From the NCBI RefSeq assembly GCF_015207005.2, contig NZ_JADEXS020000002.1, forward strand, positions 434,001 through 498,000: a stretch of 64,000 nucleotides of DNA, read 5' to 3'. Within the stretch, counting starts at the first letter, position 1. Each line of letters starts with the position of its first letter. The notes under the pieces were generated by a model. The model did not search any database. It saw only the letters and a list, made by a program, of their open reading frames with translations, and was not told where the DNA came from. Below are positions 53,456 through 63,165 of the stretch, one piece after another. A program made the position numbers and the translations under genes. This DNA comes from Desmonostoc muscorum LEGE 12446 (GTDB lineage: Bacteria; Cyanobacteriota; Cyanobacteriia; Cyanobacteriales; Nostocaceae).

Positions 53456-56400
53456 TTACTTATCCGAAACAGACTGCCGACAAGATAAGCCATTGGGAAT
53501 AAAAGAGATTTGTGTCCAATTAATCGGAGTAAATTTGTTTGCGATCGGATTATTTGCTGAAGTTTCTACAGGAATTAATCCTTCATAACTAAAAGGCTCT
53601 TCTGTCAACCAATCATTAGGAGAAGTTCGGAATCCTCCTCGCCCTACCTGATAAAATTCTGTACTTGCTTGACCTCGATTGACTTGACATCCTTGGAGAA
53701 TTCGATCTGTAACTAAAGCTTCAGGTAAGCTTTCTAAGCCTCTAGTTGGGTCAATTCCCAAGTTGTTGATATTAATAGTACCGTCCAAACCAAATTGAGA
53801 ACTCGCAGTAATGTCACTCAAAGGAGTTAGTTGTTCTCGAACTTCTAAGCCAAAAATTCCCTGAGTCGTAATATTGATATTACCTCCCCGGCCGGTAAAA
53901 GCATTGGCAGTAATATCACTATTTTCTAACGGGTTGGCAACGATAAAGTTAGCATTAATCGTGATGTTTCCGCCATCGCCTCCAGCTTGGGCAGTTCCCG
54001 CCGTGGTGGAGATTTGACTTTCATTCCTGAGACTGAGCAAGTTTTGTAGATTGAGAGTGATATTCCCACCAGTATTACTAGCAGTTTGGGCAGAAATTAG
54101 ACCATTATCTAGACTGAGGTTGCCAGCAAAAATGTCGATATTGCCTCCAATTCCTTTGCCTTGCGAGTTAACGCTAATAGCCGCCCCCTCTTGGATAATT
54201 AAGGTTTGAGGGTCAATAAATATATCACCTCCATTACCTTGGGAATTTACGTTTGTATCAGCAAATATTCCAGTGTTGGAACCAGAAAGAAAAAGGCGAT
54301 CGCGAATGTTGAGATTGATATTACCCGCATCTTCGTCGCCTAAAGTAGTCGTACTAATTTTACCTCCGTTAGTAGCGTTGAGGGTATAGGCGGTGATATT
54401 AATGTTACCTGCTTTTCCGTTATTAAATGTAGATGCTGACACTCTAGCACCATCTCGAACGCTCAACTGTTGAGTATTAATGGTCAAGTTGCCCCCATCT
54501 CCCTCCCCTAGAGTTGAAGAAAAAAAACCGCTGATCCTGTCATCAGCACCAGTGCCAATTACTTCCACTGATTCAGAAGCAGTAATGCTTAAATTGCCAC
54601 CTTTTCCCAGTCCCAAAGTTCCAGCACTGATCTGTGCCCTATCTTGAACAACTAACCGTCTAGTATCAAGTCTCAAATTGCCTGCATCTCCCTCTCCTTC
54701 AGTTTGAGTAGACAAGACACTAGAAAAGCCAATCAGTGCCACTGATTCAGAAGCAGTAACAGTTAAATTACCCCCATTTCCTTTGTTGCGAGTACCAGTA
54801 AATATTTGTGCCCCATCTTGGATAATTAGTTGCTCAGTATCAACGTTTAAGTTTCCTGCATCTCCCTCTCCTAGAGTTGAAGAAAACAAGCCACTAGGAG
54901 AACCATTAGTACCAATGCCAATCAGTTTGATCGATTCAGAAGCACTAACGGTTAAACTCCCTCCTTTACCCTTGCCAAGGGTAACAGCACTTACCCTTGC
55001 CCCATCTTGGATAAGCAACCGTTGGGTGTCAAGGAACAAGTCGCCCGCATTTCCCACTTCTCCCACTTCTCCCACTTCTCTATCACGTGGTTGATTAGCA
55101 GTAAATAAGCCACTAGGATCTCCATCTGGAGCAATGCCAATCAGTTCCACAGACTCGGAAGCCTTGACCTTTAAAATACCTCCATTGCCGTTACCGAAAG
55201 TACCAGCACTAATCTGTGCCCCATCTTGGACAAGTAATCGCCTAGTGTCGATCGTTAAATTGCCCGCATTTCCCTCTGCATAAGTTTTAACGAACAAACC
55301 ACTAGCATCACTATCAGCATCAGTACCGACTACTTCTACCAATTCAGAAGCAATAATGGTTAAATTCCCTCCCTTACCCTTACTGAAAGTATCAGCACTA
55401 ATCTGTGCCCCATCTCGGACAAGTAACCGTCCAGTATTAAGGATCAAGTTGCCTGCATCTCCCTCTCCTTCTGTGTTGGCAAACAATCCACTACGATATT
55501 CATTGTTAGGCGTAACGCCAACCAGTTCCACAGATTCAGAGGCGGTGATAGTTAAATTCCCTCCATTGCCTTGTTCACCAAAAGTAGTAGTACTAATTTG
55601 CGCCCCATTTCTGACAATTAACTGCCTAGTGTCAATGCTCAAGTTACCTGCATCTCCCTCTCCTTGATTCCCAGTAGCCAAAACACTGGAAAATCCATTC
55701 ACTATGTCGCCAATTAATTCGACCGACTCAGAAGCAGTGACACTTATATTGCCTGCCTTGCCCTTGCCAAAAGTAATCGTACTTACCTCTGACGCTCCTC
55801 GAATAATTAACTGCTCAGTGTTAACGGTCAAGTTGCCCGCATTTCCCTGCCCTCTGGTCTGAGCAGACAAAAGACTGAAACCCCCAACTTCTACTAACTC
55901 AGAAGTGGTGATAGTTAAATTGCCCCCCTGCCCCTCGCCTTGAGTGATAGTACCTATCAGTGCTTCATTAGTAAGAAACAACGACCTTGCTGTGATATTA
56001 ATATCGCCACCCTTTAAACCTGGTAATGAGGTAAAACTTTGGCTACTAATACGCCCGTTATTCACTGAAATATCTGCATCACTTTTGAGTGTAATATTAC
56101 CACCCAATAAACCATCAGAAATAATTCTTGCTCTAGGTTCGAGAGTAATATTATCTTTAGCTATAAGAGCGATATTACCCCCATTGCCTAAGAAATTGCC
56201 ATCATCAGACGATAATGCCGAAGCATCTATTGTTCCTTGAAGTTTAATCTGGTTATTGGTATCAATTGTTATCCCTTGACCACTGATTGATGAACCATTT
56301 GATGATTGAGTAATAACTACATCTCCAAGGTCTACAGTTGTATTAGAACCATTTATTTGCACCTTTATGTCAGAATTAACAGTTAATCCAGTACTTGTTC

Positions 56401-57235
56401 CCGCTTGATTTACTAATTCTGCTAAATTGGTGGTTAATATCTCTGTTGGTGCTTGAGGTTGAGTTACTTGAGTTATATTTGTCCCTGTTGTATTCATTTG
56501 AACAACAGTTTTTCCTGGGACAGTTAACAGATTAACTTGACCAGCAGGTGTTCCAATCTGACCCGTACTAATTATTGTTCCTCCTACTAAAGTCAGATTT
56601 TGCTCTGTACTTAATTGTCCAGCATTAATAATTGCTTTGGCTTCTAATTCCTCAAATTGCAATGCCACAGAAGGCATATTTATCGTTAATAATGGTGGTG
56701 CATTAGGATTAGTAACGCTAAAACGCTCTCCATTCGCAAAAATCAAGCTATTAGCAGTACTAGCGATAAATGACCCTCGAATGTCTAAACTGGCGTTAGC
56801 ACCAAAAATAATGCCGTTGGGATTAATGAGAAAGAGATTGGCATTGCCCAGAACCCCTATTTTTCCCAACAACAGCGAGGAGTTATTTCCTGTCACGCGG
56901 CTGAAAATATTTTGAACAGCCTCTGGATTAGCAAAATAAGCGGCATGTCCTTCAGATATATTGAATTCGCGAAAGCTGTGAAACAGGTTAGCCCCGCGAG
57001 TAGCACCCCCGTCAATGAGGTCAACTTGGGAATTAATGGGGCTGACGCGGGATTCCTCACTCCCTAGCGTATTATCGGGTACAATCTGAGCGTTAACACT
57101 GAAGTTAGCGCTATTGAAAGCCAGGAAGAAGAAACAGAGTAACAAAAGCGATCGCTTATTCCCAGTTATAGAATCCAAAAATCGAGTCATTTTCCAGATT
57201 TTAGCAAATCTTTGGATAATATACTTTTTTCGCAT
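53456..57235 (-). CDS. Filamentous-hemagglutinin-like secreted protein (TPS exoprotein)
   Basis: About 1,259 aa from ATG 57235; TTG 57262 and ATG 57190 are alternatives. Extended signal peptide (LLLLCFFFLAFNSANFSVNA), then the two-partner-secretion domain: ATRGANLFHSFREFNISEGH, NIFSRVTGNNSSLLLGKIG, and FLINPNGIIFGANASLDIRG with the NPNGI box. The rest is a right-handed beta-helix made of Gly/Asn-rich repeats with eight 57-73-aa units. The C-terminus LVTDRILQGCQVNRGQ is conserved in cyanobacterial members. No TpsB/FhaC transporter gene is in the window, so export needs one elsewhere. Confidence 0.9.
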   Translation of the reverse strand: MRKKYIIQRFAKIWKMTRFLDSITGNKRSLLLLCFFFLAFNSANFSVNAQIVPDNTLGSEESRVSPINSQVDLIDGGATRGANLFHSFREFNISEGHAAYFANPEAVQNIFSRVTGNNSSLLLGKIGVLGNANLFLINPNGIIFGANASLDIRGSFIASTANSLIFANGERFSVTNPNAPPLLTINMPSVALQFEELEAKAIINAGQLSTEQNLTLVGGTIISTGQIGTPAGQVNLLTVPGKTVVQMNTTGTNITQVTQPQAPTEILTTNLAELVNQAGTSTGLTVNSDIKVQINGSNTTVDLGDVVITQSSNGSSISGQGITIDTNNQIKLQGTIDASALSSDDGNFLGNGGNIALIAKDNITLEPRARIISDGLLGGNITLKSDADISVNNGRISSQSFTSLPGLKGGDINITARSLFLTNEALIGTITQGEGQGGNLTITTSELVEVGGFSLLSAQTRGQGNAGNLTVNTEQLIIRGASEVSTITFGKGKAGNISVTASESVELIGDIVNGFSSVLATGNQGEGDAGNLSIDTRQLIVRNGAQISTTTFGEQGNGGNLTITASESVELVGVTPNNEYRSGLFANTEGEGDAGNLILNTGRLLVRDGAQISADTFSKGKGGNLTIIASELVEVVGTDADSDASGLFVKTYAEGNAGNLTIDTRRLLVQDGAQISAGTFGNGNGGILKVKASESVELIGIAPDGDPSGLFTANQPRDREVGEVGEVGNAGDLFLDTQRLLIQDGARVSAVTLGKGKGGSLTVSASESIKLIGIGTNGSPSGLFSSTLGEGDAGNLNVDTEQLIIQDGAQIFTGTRNKGNGGNLTVTASESVALIGFSSVLSTQTEGEGDAGNLRLDTRRLVVQDRAQISAGTLGLGKGGNLSITASESVEVIGTGADDRISGFFSSTLGEGDGGNLTINTQQLSVRDGARVSASTFNNGKAGNINITAYTLNATNGGKISTTTLGDEDAGNINLNIRDRLFLSGSNTGIFADTNVNSQGNGGDIFIDPQTLIIQEGAAISVNSQGKGIGGNIDIFAGNLSLDNGLISAQTASNTGGNITLNLQNLLSLRNESQISTTAGTAQAGGDGGNITINANFIVANPLENSDITANAFTGRGGNINITTQGIFGLEVREQLTPLSDITASSQFGLDGTININNLGIDPTRGLESLPEALVTDRILQGCQVNRGQASTEFYQVGRGGFRTSPNDWLTEEPFSYEGLIPVETSANNPIANKFTPINWTQISFIPNGLSCRQSVSDK
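54400..55950 (-). repeat. Eight in-gene repeats of the hemagglutinin-like protein
   Basis: The block SESVELIG preceded by GGNLTITA recurs near 54579, 54750, 54940, 55160, 55349, 55540, 55731 and 55901, spaced 170-220 bp. Each unit also has DTRxLxVQDGAQISAGTFG. Unit length differs by insertion, for example a 9-bp tandem repeat coding EVG three times at 55050-55080. Such units can vary in number between strains. Confidence 0.8.
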
Positions 57236-57444
57236 TATGTATCCCATCTGACGCACAGACAACTGTCACAATCGGTTGTTACTGAAGTAAATCAATTATA
57301 AGGATAAAATAACAGGGTAAGAGCATCTGAATCAGGCTTGACACAAGGAATCAGAAGAATCTAATGTATTGTTGATGAAACAACTGAGAACCTGAATTAA
57401 ATAATTGGCGTTGCATAATTGAAGTATGAATTCAAGCGATCGCT

Positions 57445-57717
57445 ATGCAATGTCCAAGGTGTGGATAAACTCATATCCGCAAGAACGGCAGAAAATATGG
57501 TAAACAAAATCACATCTGTGTGATTTGTGGTCGTCAATTTATCAACTCTTACGAACAGCAAGGTTATTCAGAAGAAATTCGTAGTGAATGTCTAGAAATG
57601 TATGTAAATGGCTCCGGCTTTCGTGCAATAGAACGAGTCAAAAAAGTACATCGCTTTTTAATGTTAAGCAATATTTCGCCAACAGTCGTCATGAACTGCG
57701 TACACCAGCACGCATGA
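57445..57717 (+). pseudogene. IS1-family transposase fragment (InsA-like)
   Basis: MQCPRCG then a stop TAA (57466), then HIRKNGRKYGKQNHICVICG in the same frame: the zinc ribbon of InsA. It continues CLEMYVNGSGFRAIERVKKV (HTH), then loses similarity. No InsB part follows. Decayed. Confidence 0.75.
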
Positions 57718-57719
57718 AA

Positions 57720-57909
57720 ATAAGATACATTTGCTATTAAGACTGGTAAAGAGGTCGAAGATCCTTGGTGCTAAGAGCCTGCCCAACAGTCTGACCTGGA
57801 TACCTTCAAGCACCACAAACTGTCGCCCCCGACTGGGAGAGCACGCAAGTCAGAATTTGACACTCAGGTGTCCATGCCAGTCGTCTAAAGTGAATGAGGG
57901 AGAAGAATC
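57720..57909 (+). ncRNA. Possible IS110 bridge-RNA region (5' non-coding end)
   Basis: 190 bp of non-coding sequence between the IS1 relic and the IS110 start codon. IS110-group elements carry a structured bridge RNA in the non-coding end before the transposase. TGGTAAAGAGGTCGAAGATC and CAGTCTGACCTGG fit a GC-richer structured stretch, but loops matching donor and target were not derived by eye. Call rests on position. Confidence 0.3.
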
Positions 57910-59161
57910 ATGGAAGTCATTCATCCTCGATGTGCTGGATTAGACGTACACAAGAAGACAGTAGTTGCCTGCGCCATTACTCCATCTCCACAAGGGGGAT
58001 GGCACAAAGAGACTCAAACATTTACAACAATGACGGGGGAGTTGTTGAAACTGTCTGACTGGTTATTAGCTAGGGAATGTACGCACGTAGCTTTTGGATT
58101 GTACAGGAGAATACTGGAAGCCAGTCTTCAACATTCTGGAAGCTAGCTTTGAAGTGATGCTAGTGAATGCCCAACACATCAAAGCTGTACCGGGACGCAA
58201 GACAGATGTCAAAGATTCTCAATGGATTGCTGAATTACTGCAACATGGACTTTTGCGGCCAAGTTTTATACCCCCAATTGCCCAAAGAGACTTGCGTGAT
58301 CTAACTCGTCACCGGACAAACTTTGTTCGTGAGCGAGTAAACCTAGTGAACAGAATTCAAAAGGTACTAGAAGGAGCAAACATTAAATTAGCGGCAGTAG
58401 TCTCTGATGTGATGGGAGTATCTGGACGTGCGATTCTAGAAGCGATTGTTCTTGGTCAAACTAACCCCGTAATTATGGCTGAACTGGCCAAAGGGCGACT
58501 GCGTAGCAAACGGGAAGAACTTATACAAGCCTTAGAAGGACGAGTTAGACCTCATCAAAGATTTATTTTGGCTGAATTATTGTGTCAGCTTGATAGTTTA
58601 GATGAAACCATTGCTCGTTTTGATGAGGAAATTCAACGCTACTGTGACCCTTTTAAACCTGTAGTTGAACTTCTGGACACCATTCCTGGTGTGGGACGGC
58701 AAACCGCAGAAATGATTGTTTCGGAAATTGGTGTTGACATGAGTCGTTTTCCCAGTGCATCTCATTTGTCCGCTTGGGCTGGATTGGCTCCAGGCAATTA
58801 TGAAAGTGCAGGTAAACGACTTTCGGGTAAAACTCGTAAAGGCAACCAGACCCTTCGTTCTGGCTTAATGCAATCAGCCCATGTTGCATCTCACTCCCGT
58901 ACTTATCTTGCTGCTCAATATCGTCGTATTGCTGCTAGGCGCGGTAAAAAGCGGGCCACAATGGCAGTTGCTCATTCAATTTTGGTCATTGCTTACCATG
59001 TCATTCAGCGTCATGAGCCGTATCGGGAATTAGGAGTCAATTACTTTGATCAACAGCGTCCAGAAACAATGACTAAAAGACTGGTCAAGCGACTGGAGCA
59101 ACTGGGCCATCGTGTCACTCTTGAATCTCAAAACCCTACCCAAGTTATTAGCTGCGGTTAG
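57910..59161 (+). pseudogene. IS110-family transposase, frameshifted
   Basis: The first part (57910-58146) has CAGLDVHKKTVVACAI, the RuvC-like DEDD start. The second part (58094-59161) resumes with CTGEYWKPVFNILEASFEVM, VNAQHIKAVPGRKTDVKDSQ (Asp) and the C-terminal transposase domain LLDTIPGVGRQTAEMIVSEI with the catalytic Ser region KRLSGKTRKGNQTLR. The frames meet near 58092 where THVAMEST-type sequence is expected. One register change inactivates an otherwise complete gene. Confidence 0.85.
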
Positions 59162-59253
59162 ATTTTCAAGTCAGGATTCTAAGGCGGTAATTTGGTTAAT
59201 CATCTGGGAATATAATCCTCTTCTTTATATATTCACTCCCTGACATCAGTCTG

Positions 59254-59675
59254 TGTGACTTGAAGAAGATTTTGGACATGTTGTCCACTTTTACCTTCCA
59301 AAAATGGATGTCCAAGTTTACCTTCCAAGAACGTCAAAAAAATAGCATAAAGGAAAACTAAACTGCTCAAACTCTATGCCTGTATGCAAGATAAAGGTTT
59401 TGGTAATAGCGATACTTACTGCGGCAAGCGATCGCAAAGCTTGTGAAAAATCCTACAAGTTAGGCAATAAGTTGGTATTGAGCCGTATTCAAGCGGATTT
59501 ATGTCCATTTTCTTCTTCCATTTCTGTTATTCTGTCCATTTTCTTTTTCCAAAAGAGCGTAGCTTGCCGCCGAAGGCATCGCTTGCTTAATGCCTTAACG
59601 AAGTTATAGGTATTTCAGCTTGCAACTTGTCCAATTTCTTCTTCCAAACCTGTCCAAAATCTTCTTCAAGTCACA
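59254..59675. mobile_element. 422-bp inverted-repeat element with internal repeats
   Basis: A perfect 25-bp inverted repeat bounds it: TGTGACTTGAAGAAGATTTT plus GGACA at 59254-59278, inverse at 59651-59675. Inside, TGTCCA(N)TTT-(T/A)-C-TTCCA motifs recur: 59280, 59310, about 59505, 59535 and 59627. Repeated sites in both ends resemble TnsB/TniA-type transposon ends. No transposase gene remains, so it would be non-autonomous. No direct target duplication was found. A dispersed repeat lies inside at 59556-59583. Confidence 0.6.
59556..59583. repeat. Small dispersed palindromic repeat
   Basis: AGCGTAGCTTGCCGCCGAAG then GCATCGCT: same class as 6348-6376 and 7578-7612 (GTAGC...GGCATCGC). Inserted in the 422-bp element. 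Confidence 0.6.
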
Positions 59676-59775
59676 AATTGTCTACCTGTTCTCAGCAATC
59701 GAAAAAGCTTTTGCCCTACGTCAGTTGCGACAACGCTCTTAAACCCGCACAACGCACAATGCACTGGCTTTTAAA

Positions 59776-61671
59776 TCACTTCTGCGTTCTCACCGTCAAA
59801 ACCTGTGGTGGCGTAGAATCTGGAGGATACAAAAAGTCTATCTGTACTTGTCGCTTTTGACTCGCCAACATCTTCAGTGTCACCAATGGTTCGCCCCTTT
59901 GTCCCCGACGCTGTACCAAATGCACATAGCGCGTCTTTTCCACGCCATTATCATCGATGTAACGCACCCGCACCGTTCCCCGAAAGAATATTTGTTCTAC
60001 ACCTGGTTTTAAAAACAGCAATCTATCTGTTCCCCCTTCATCCTTCACAGGAGTCTGTATTGACACAGTTATAGTTTGGGTTTCACTCGTAATATTTCTT
60101 AGAGGCAAAGTTAGATTGTACTCAACACCATAATTACTGTGAGCAAAGTAGGCCGTATCAGGATAACGTTTTAACATTGCTGCACTTTGAATTTGTCCAG
60201 TGCTAAGAGTAATTAAATGTACAGTTCCCAAAGGATAAGAAAACGCCTTTCCAGGTTTGGGTATTGTTAAGTCGGAAGTATTGGGATTGTCGGTAATCTG
60301 TGTTTTCCATTGCGTTCCTTGGGATACACCCGCGACGCGACTAAATACCGTTGGTTCTCTAGGAGGGTCAAGAAGTGTTGGAATGGGGTCACGCTTTCCT
60401 GCTAAATTACCTGTATTCAAAAGCTCTTGCCACTCGGCTAAGGTGGGTGAAATATTACTATTTTTGGCTAAATTTGCGATATAAACTGGACTACTACTTG
60501 TCAAGCGCATCATCGTAGTGCGACCATTAGAAGAAGGAGCCTTTACCGGAATTGGTAAATTTGCTAGAATTTGAGTTTCTTTTGGTTCTATCACCACCTT
60601 TTGGGGAAAAAGCTCTTGCCGAACTCCCCGCAGTACATCATTCATTGTGCGATCGCCTGGGCCAGAGTAAACTGTACCTTGGGGATTTTCAACCATATCA
60701 GCTAAAGCAATAAACTGTGCTTCTTTGGTAAGGTAACTAGCTGCTTGTAATACTTGCAGTGTGACAGGTTCATTTCCCGGATTATGTACAATTATCCCTT
60801 GGTATACAGTGCGGCTTTGGGCTGATGTTTCTGCCCTGGCGATATGATGAGCAAATATGTCAAATCGACCTTCAAAGGGATAATTTAAATGTGCTTCATG
60901 TACTTGTTTCCCATCTGGGGGGAAAGTTGATAGTAAAATTCCTTCAGTTGTCACCAGTTCAGGACTATTGCTGTTGAAGGTGGGAATAATATCAAGTTTT
61001 CCTGGTAAAGGACGTATTTCTTGGCTGTCTACTTCGACTCCAGCAATATATTGTGGGGGAACCGTGTAAATATTTAGCGCCCGACACATTAAAGCCGCAA
61101 CTTCCCCTCTGGTCGCGCTTTGTAGTGGTTTTAGCTGTTTGACATTGGGATAATTGACAACAATACTATTAATTGTGGCTGATGCGAGCGCATTTTGGGC
61201 ATAGTTAGGTATTTCCCCAGCATCGTTAAAATATTGTTGTAATGTCTGCATTGGGTTAGGTAAAGGGCTGTAATTTTTCCCCCCAGCTACAACACCAATG
61301 ATTTGGGCACGAGGAATTGGTTGGTTTGGCTGGAAAATACCACCAGGATAACCAGAAAAAAATCCTTTTTGGTAAGCGGTAGAAATTGCTTTATTTGCCC
61401 AATAATCAGCAGGTACATCTTTAAAAGACACAGATGTGCGTTTCACTGGTGAATCAGGAAAAGCATTTAGCATTAACACTGCTGCTTGGGCGCGTGTCAC
61501 TGTTGTTTCTGGGCGAAAACTACCATCAGGGTAGCCTGTAATTAGTTTACGCTCTTTTAGTTGTTGGATACAATGTTTTGCCCAATAGCTTTCGGTGTCA
61601 GAAAAAGCTAGGGCGTTGGGGATTGATAGAGTTAAGAGAAATACGACTAATAAAGTTTTTTTCAAAAGCAT
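59776..61671 (-). CDS. SLH-DUF3370 envelope protein, 631 aa
   Basis: From ATG 61671, preferred because it gives a normal signal peptide (LLKKTLLVVFLLTLSIPNALA). Three S-layer homology domains at about 25-210 (SYWAKHCIQQLKERKLITGY, FRPETTVTRAQAAVLMLNAF; DYWANKAISTAYQKGFFSGY; a weaker third ATRGEVAALMCRALNIY) anchor it to peptidoglycan-bound polymer. The C-terminal two thirds are a DUF3370 domain (FDIFAHHIARAETSAQSRTV, YQGIIVHNPGNEPVTLQVLQ), found in cyanobacteria only, function unknown. Predicted periplasmic/outer envelope. Confidence 0.88.
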   Translation of the reverse strand: MLLKKTLLVVFLLTLSIPNALAFSDTESYWAKHCIQQLKERKLITGYPDGSFRPETTVTRAQAAVLMLNAFPDSPVKRTSVSFKDVPADYWANKAISTAYQKGFFSGYPGGIFQPNQPIPRAQIIGVVAGGKNYSPLPNPMQTLQQYFNDAGEIPNYAQNALASATINSIVVNYPNVKQLKPLQSATRGEVAALMCRALNIYTVPPQYIAGVEVDSQEIRPLPGKLDIIPTFNSNSPELVTTEGILLSTFPPDGKQVHEAHLNYPFEGRFDIFAHHIARAETSAQSRTVYQGIIVHNPGNEPVTLQVLQAASYLTKEAQFIALADMVENPQGTVYSGPGDRTMNDVLRGVRQELFPQKVVIEPKETQILANLPIPVKAPSSNGRTTMMRLTSSSPVYIANLAKNSNISPTLAEWQELLNTGNLAGKRDPIPTLLDPPREPTVFSRVAGVSQGTQWKTQITDNPNTSDLTIPKPGKAFSYPLGTVHLITLSTGQIQSAAMLKRYPDTAYFAHSNYGVEYNLTLPLRNITSETQTITVSIQTPVKDEGGTDRLLFLKPGVEQIFFRGTVRVRYIDDNGVEKTRYVHLVQRRGQRGEPLVTLKMLASQKRQVQIDFLYPPDSTPPQVLTVRTQK

Positions 61672-61789
61672 TAATAAACAAATTATAATTAACAAAAACC
61701 AGAAAGCTAATACATCATCTCCCAATATTTATATCTACGTTGCTACTCTTATTGTGTAATCTTGTAATTTGTAGCCTTTAGCTGACGAA

Positions 61790-62869
61790 TTACACTTTTA
61801 TCTCCCAAACTTTAACAGATTTGTCACCACTACCGCTATATAAAATTTTGCCATCACTACTTATTGCCAGTCCATAAATTCCACCTGCGTGTCCGGTAAG
61901 CTCCATGACTGATTTCCCTGTTTTGATGTCGCGTAATATGATTTCTCTGCCTAAACCACCAGCAATAAATGTCTTACTATCGGGACTTATAATTAACGCA
62001 TCGATACTCGTACCCAACGAAAAATCATGAACTAGCTTTCCTGCTTTCAAGTCCCAAGCTTTGAAACCTTTACCATCTGTGCTTCTGACTCCACCAGATT
62101 GAAAGCTATCGTCATGTCCACCACACAAAAGCATTCTTCCATCGTTACTAACAGCAAGCGTAATTGGGGCTGATGCTCTCTCCAAACCGTTTATCAGGTC
62201 TTCTTTTTTGGGCAGTGGTGGGGTCAAGCTGCCTATTTGTTTACCTGTTACCAGATTCCAAACCCGAATTCTTCCCCCATTTTCACCTCCACTTAAGAGG
62301 GTTTTACCATCAGGAGTAATTGCAAGCGCTGTTGTTTCTGCTTTGAGTATCCGGTCGATTTTTCGAGTTTTGAGATTCCGAAATTTGATAGTGTTATCGC
62401 CGCTACCACTGATTAAAGTTTGTCCGTCTAGGGTCAGCAACATTGCTTTCACCCCTGTTTTCTCTGAAATCGTGCGAACTTCTGAGCCTGTTTGCATATT
62501 CCAAAATTTGATAGTGTTATCAAAACTAGTACTAATTAAAGTTTGTTCATCTGGAGTAATCACTATTGATTTAATACGCTCACGGTGTCCAGTTAAAGTG
62601 TGAAGCAATACACCTGTAGTAGTCTGCCAAAGTTTGATTGTTTTATCATCGCTACCACTAGCAAGAATTTGACCACTAGGAGAAAGGGCTAATGCACGCA
62701 CAGGTGCAGTATGTCCTGATAAAGTTAGTTTCAACCGCTTTGGTTGTTCAGTATTTGTGGGAGTATTAAGTGTATTTGCTATAACCGGAACATTAGCAAT
62801 CATACTAAAGGGTATAGGCAGGAAAAAACTAAGTAATGTTAAGGTTTTAAATAAGATGAGTGATTTCAT
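61790..62869 (-). CDS. Secreted WD40-repeat protein, 359 aa
   Basis: From ATG 62869 (a TTG at 62884 would add five residues). Signal peptide or anchor (ILFKTLTLLSFFLPIPFSMI), then seven WD40 repeats from about 47: SGHTAPVRALALSPSGQILA, SGSDDKTIKLWQTTTG, STSFDNTIKFWNMQTG and so on, ending GSGDKSVKVWEIKV. It should form one seven-bladed propeller, a protein-interaction platform. Between 61 and 120 bp from the SLH gene on the same strand; co-transcription is possible. Confidence 0.85.
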   Translation of the reverse strand: MKSLILFKTLTLLSFFLPIPFSMIANVPVIANTLNTPTNTEQPKRLKLTLSGHTAPVRALALSPSGQILASGSDDKTIKLWQTTTGVLLHTLTGHRERIKSIVITPDEQTLISTSFDNTIKFWNMQTGSEVRTISEKTGVKAMLLTLDGQTLISGSGDNTIKFRNLKTRKIDRILKAETTALAITPDGKTLLSGGENGGRIRVWNLVTGKQIGSLTPPLPKKEDLINGLERASAPITLAVSNDGRMLLCGGHDDSFQSGGVRSTDGKGFKAWDLKAGKLVHDFSLGTSIDALIISPDSKTFIAGGLGREIILRDIKTGKSVMELTGHAGGIYGLAISSDGKILYSGSGDKSVKVWEIKV

Positions 62870-63002
62870 AGTGATATTGTTCAAACTGTAAGTCCTGCCA
62901 GCTACTAAAACTTGCTTTTCTTAGGCAATCAAAACTGACTCCAGCATAATTCTTCATCCTTAGTTTGTCATTTTTACAATTGATTTGATAATCGACTACA
63001 TT

Positions 63003-63163
63003 TTACAAGCTAGGTATAAAGGTAAATTCAGTCGCTGCATTCCTATCCAAACCAACCAACTGACGAATGAACAACTTCAGGCTGAGCTTTTTCCCGTAGA
63101 CTTCCTCAAATCGCTCTCGGCTTTCGACGGCTTCGGCATTGAACAGCAATTCTTCTAATACCA
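63003..63163 (-). pseudogene. 3' end of a type I restriction hsdR gene
   Basis: The frame ending at TAA 63005-63003 reads VLEELLFNAEAVESRERFEE then VYGKKLSLKLFIRQLVGLDR NAATEF. LFNxEAVxSRExF...LxxFIRxLVGLDRxAA is the conserved C-terminus of EcoKI/EcoEI-type HsdR subunits. The frame is cut on its 5' side by the IS630 element. The rest of hsdR is not visible. Confidence 0.65.
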
Positions 63164-63165
63164 AT

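Noticed and set aside
53456..57235. Contact-dependent inhibition (CdiA) toxin
   Set aside because: No VENN-type motif, no C-terminal toxin domain and no small immunity gene downstream; the C-terminus is the conserved end of cyanobacterial hemagglutinin-like proteins.
59376..59609. 77-aa frame inside the inverted-repeat element
   Set aside because: Translates the repeated TGTCCATTTTC motifs and a dispersed repeat; no ribosome-binding site.
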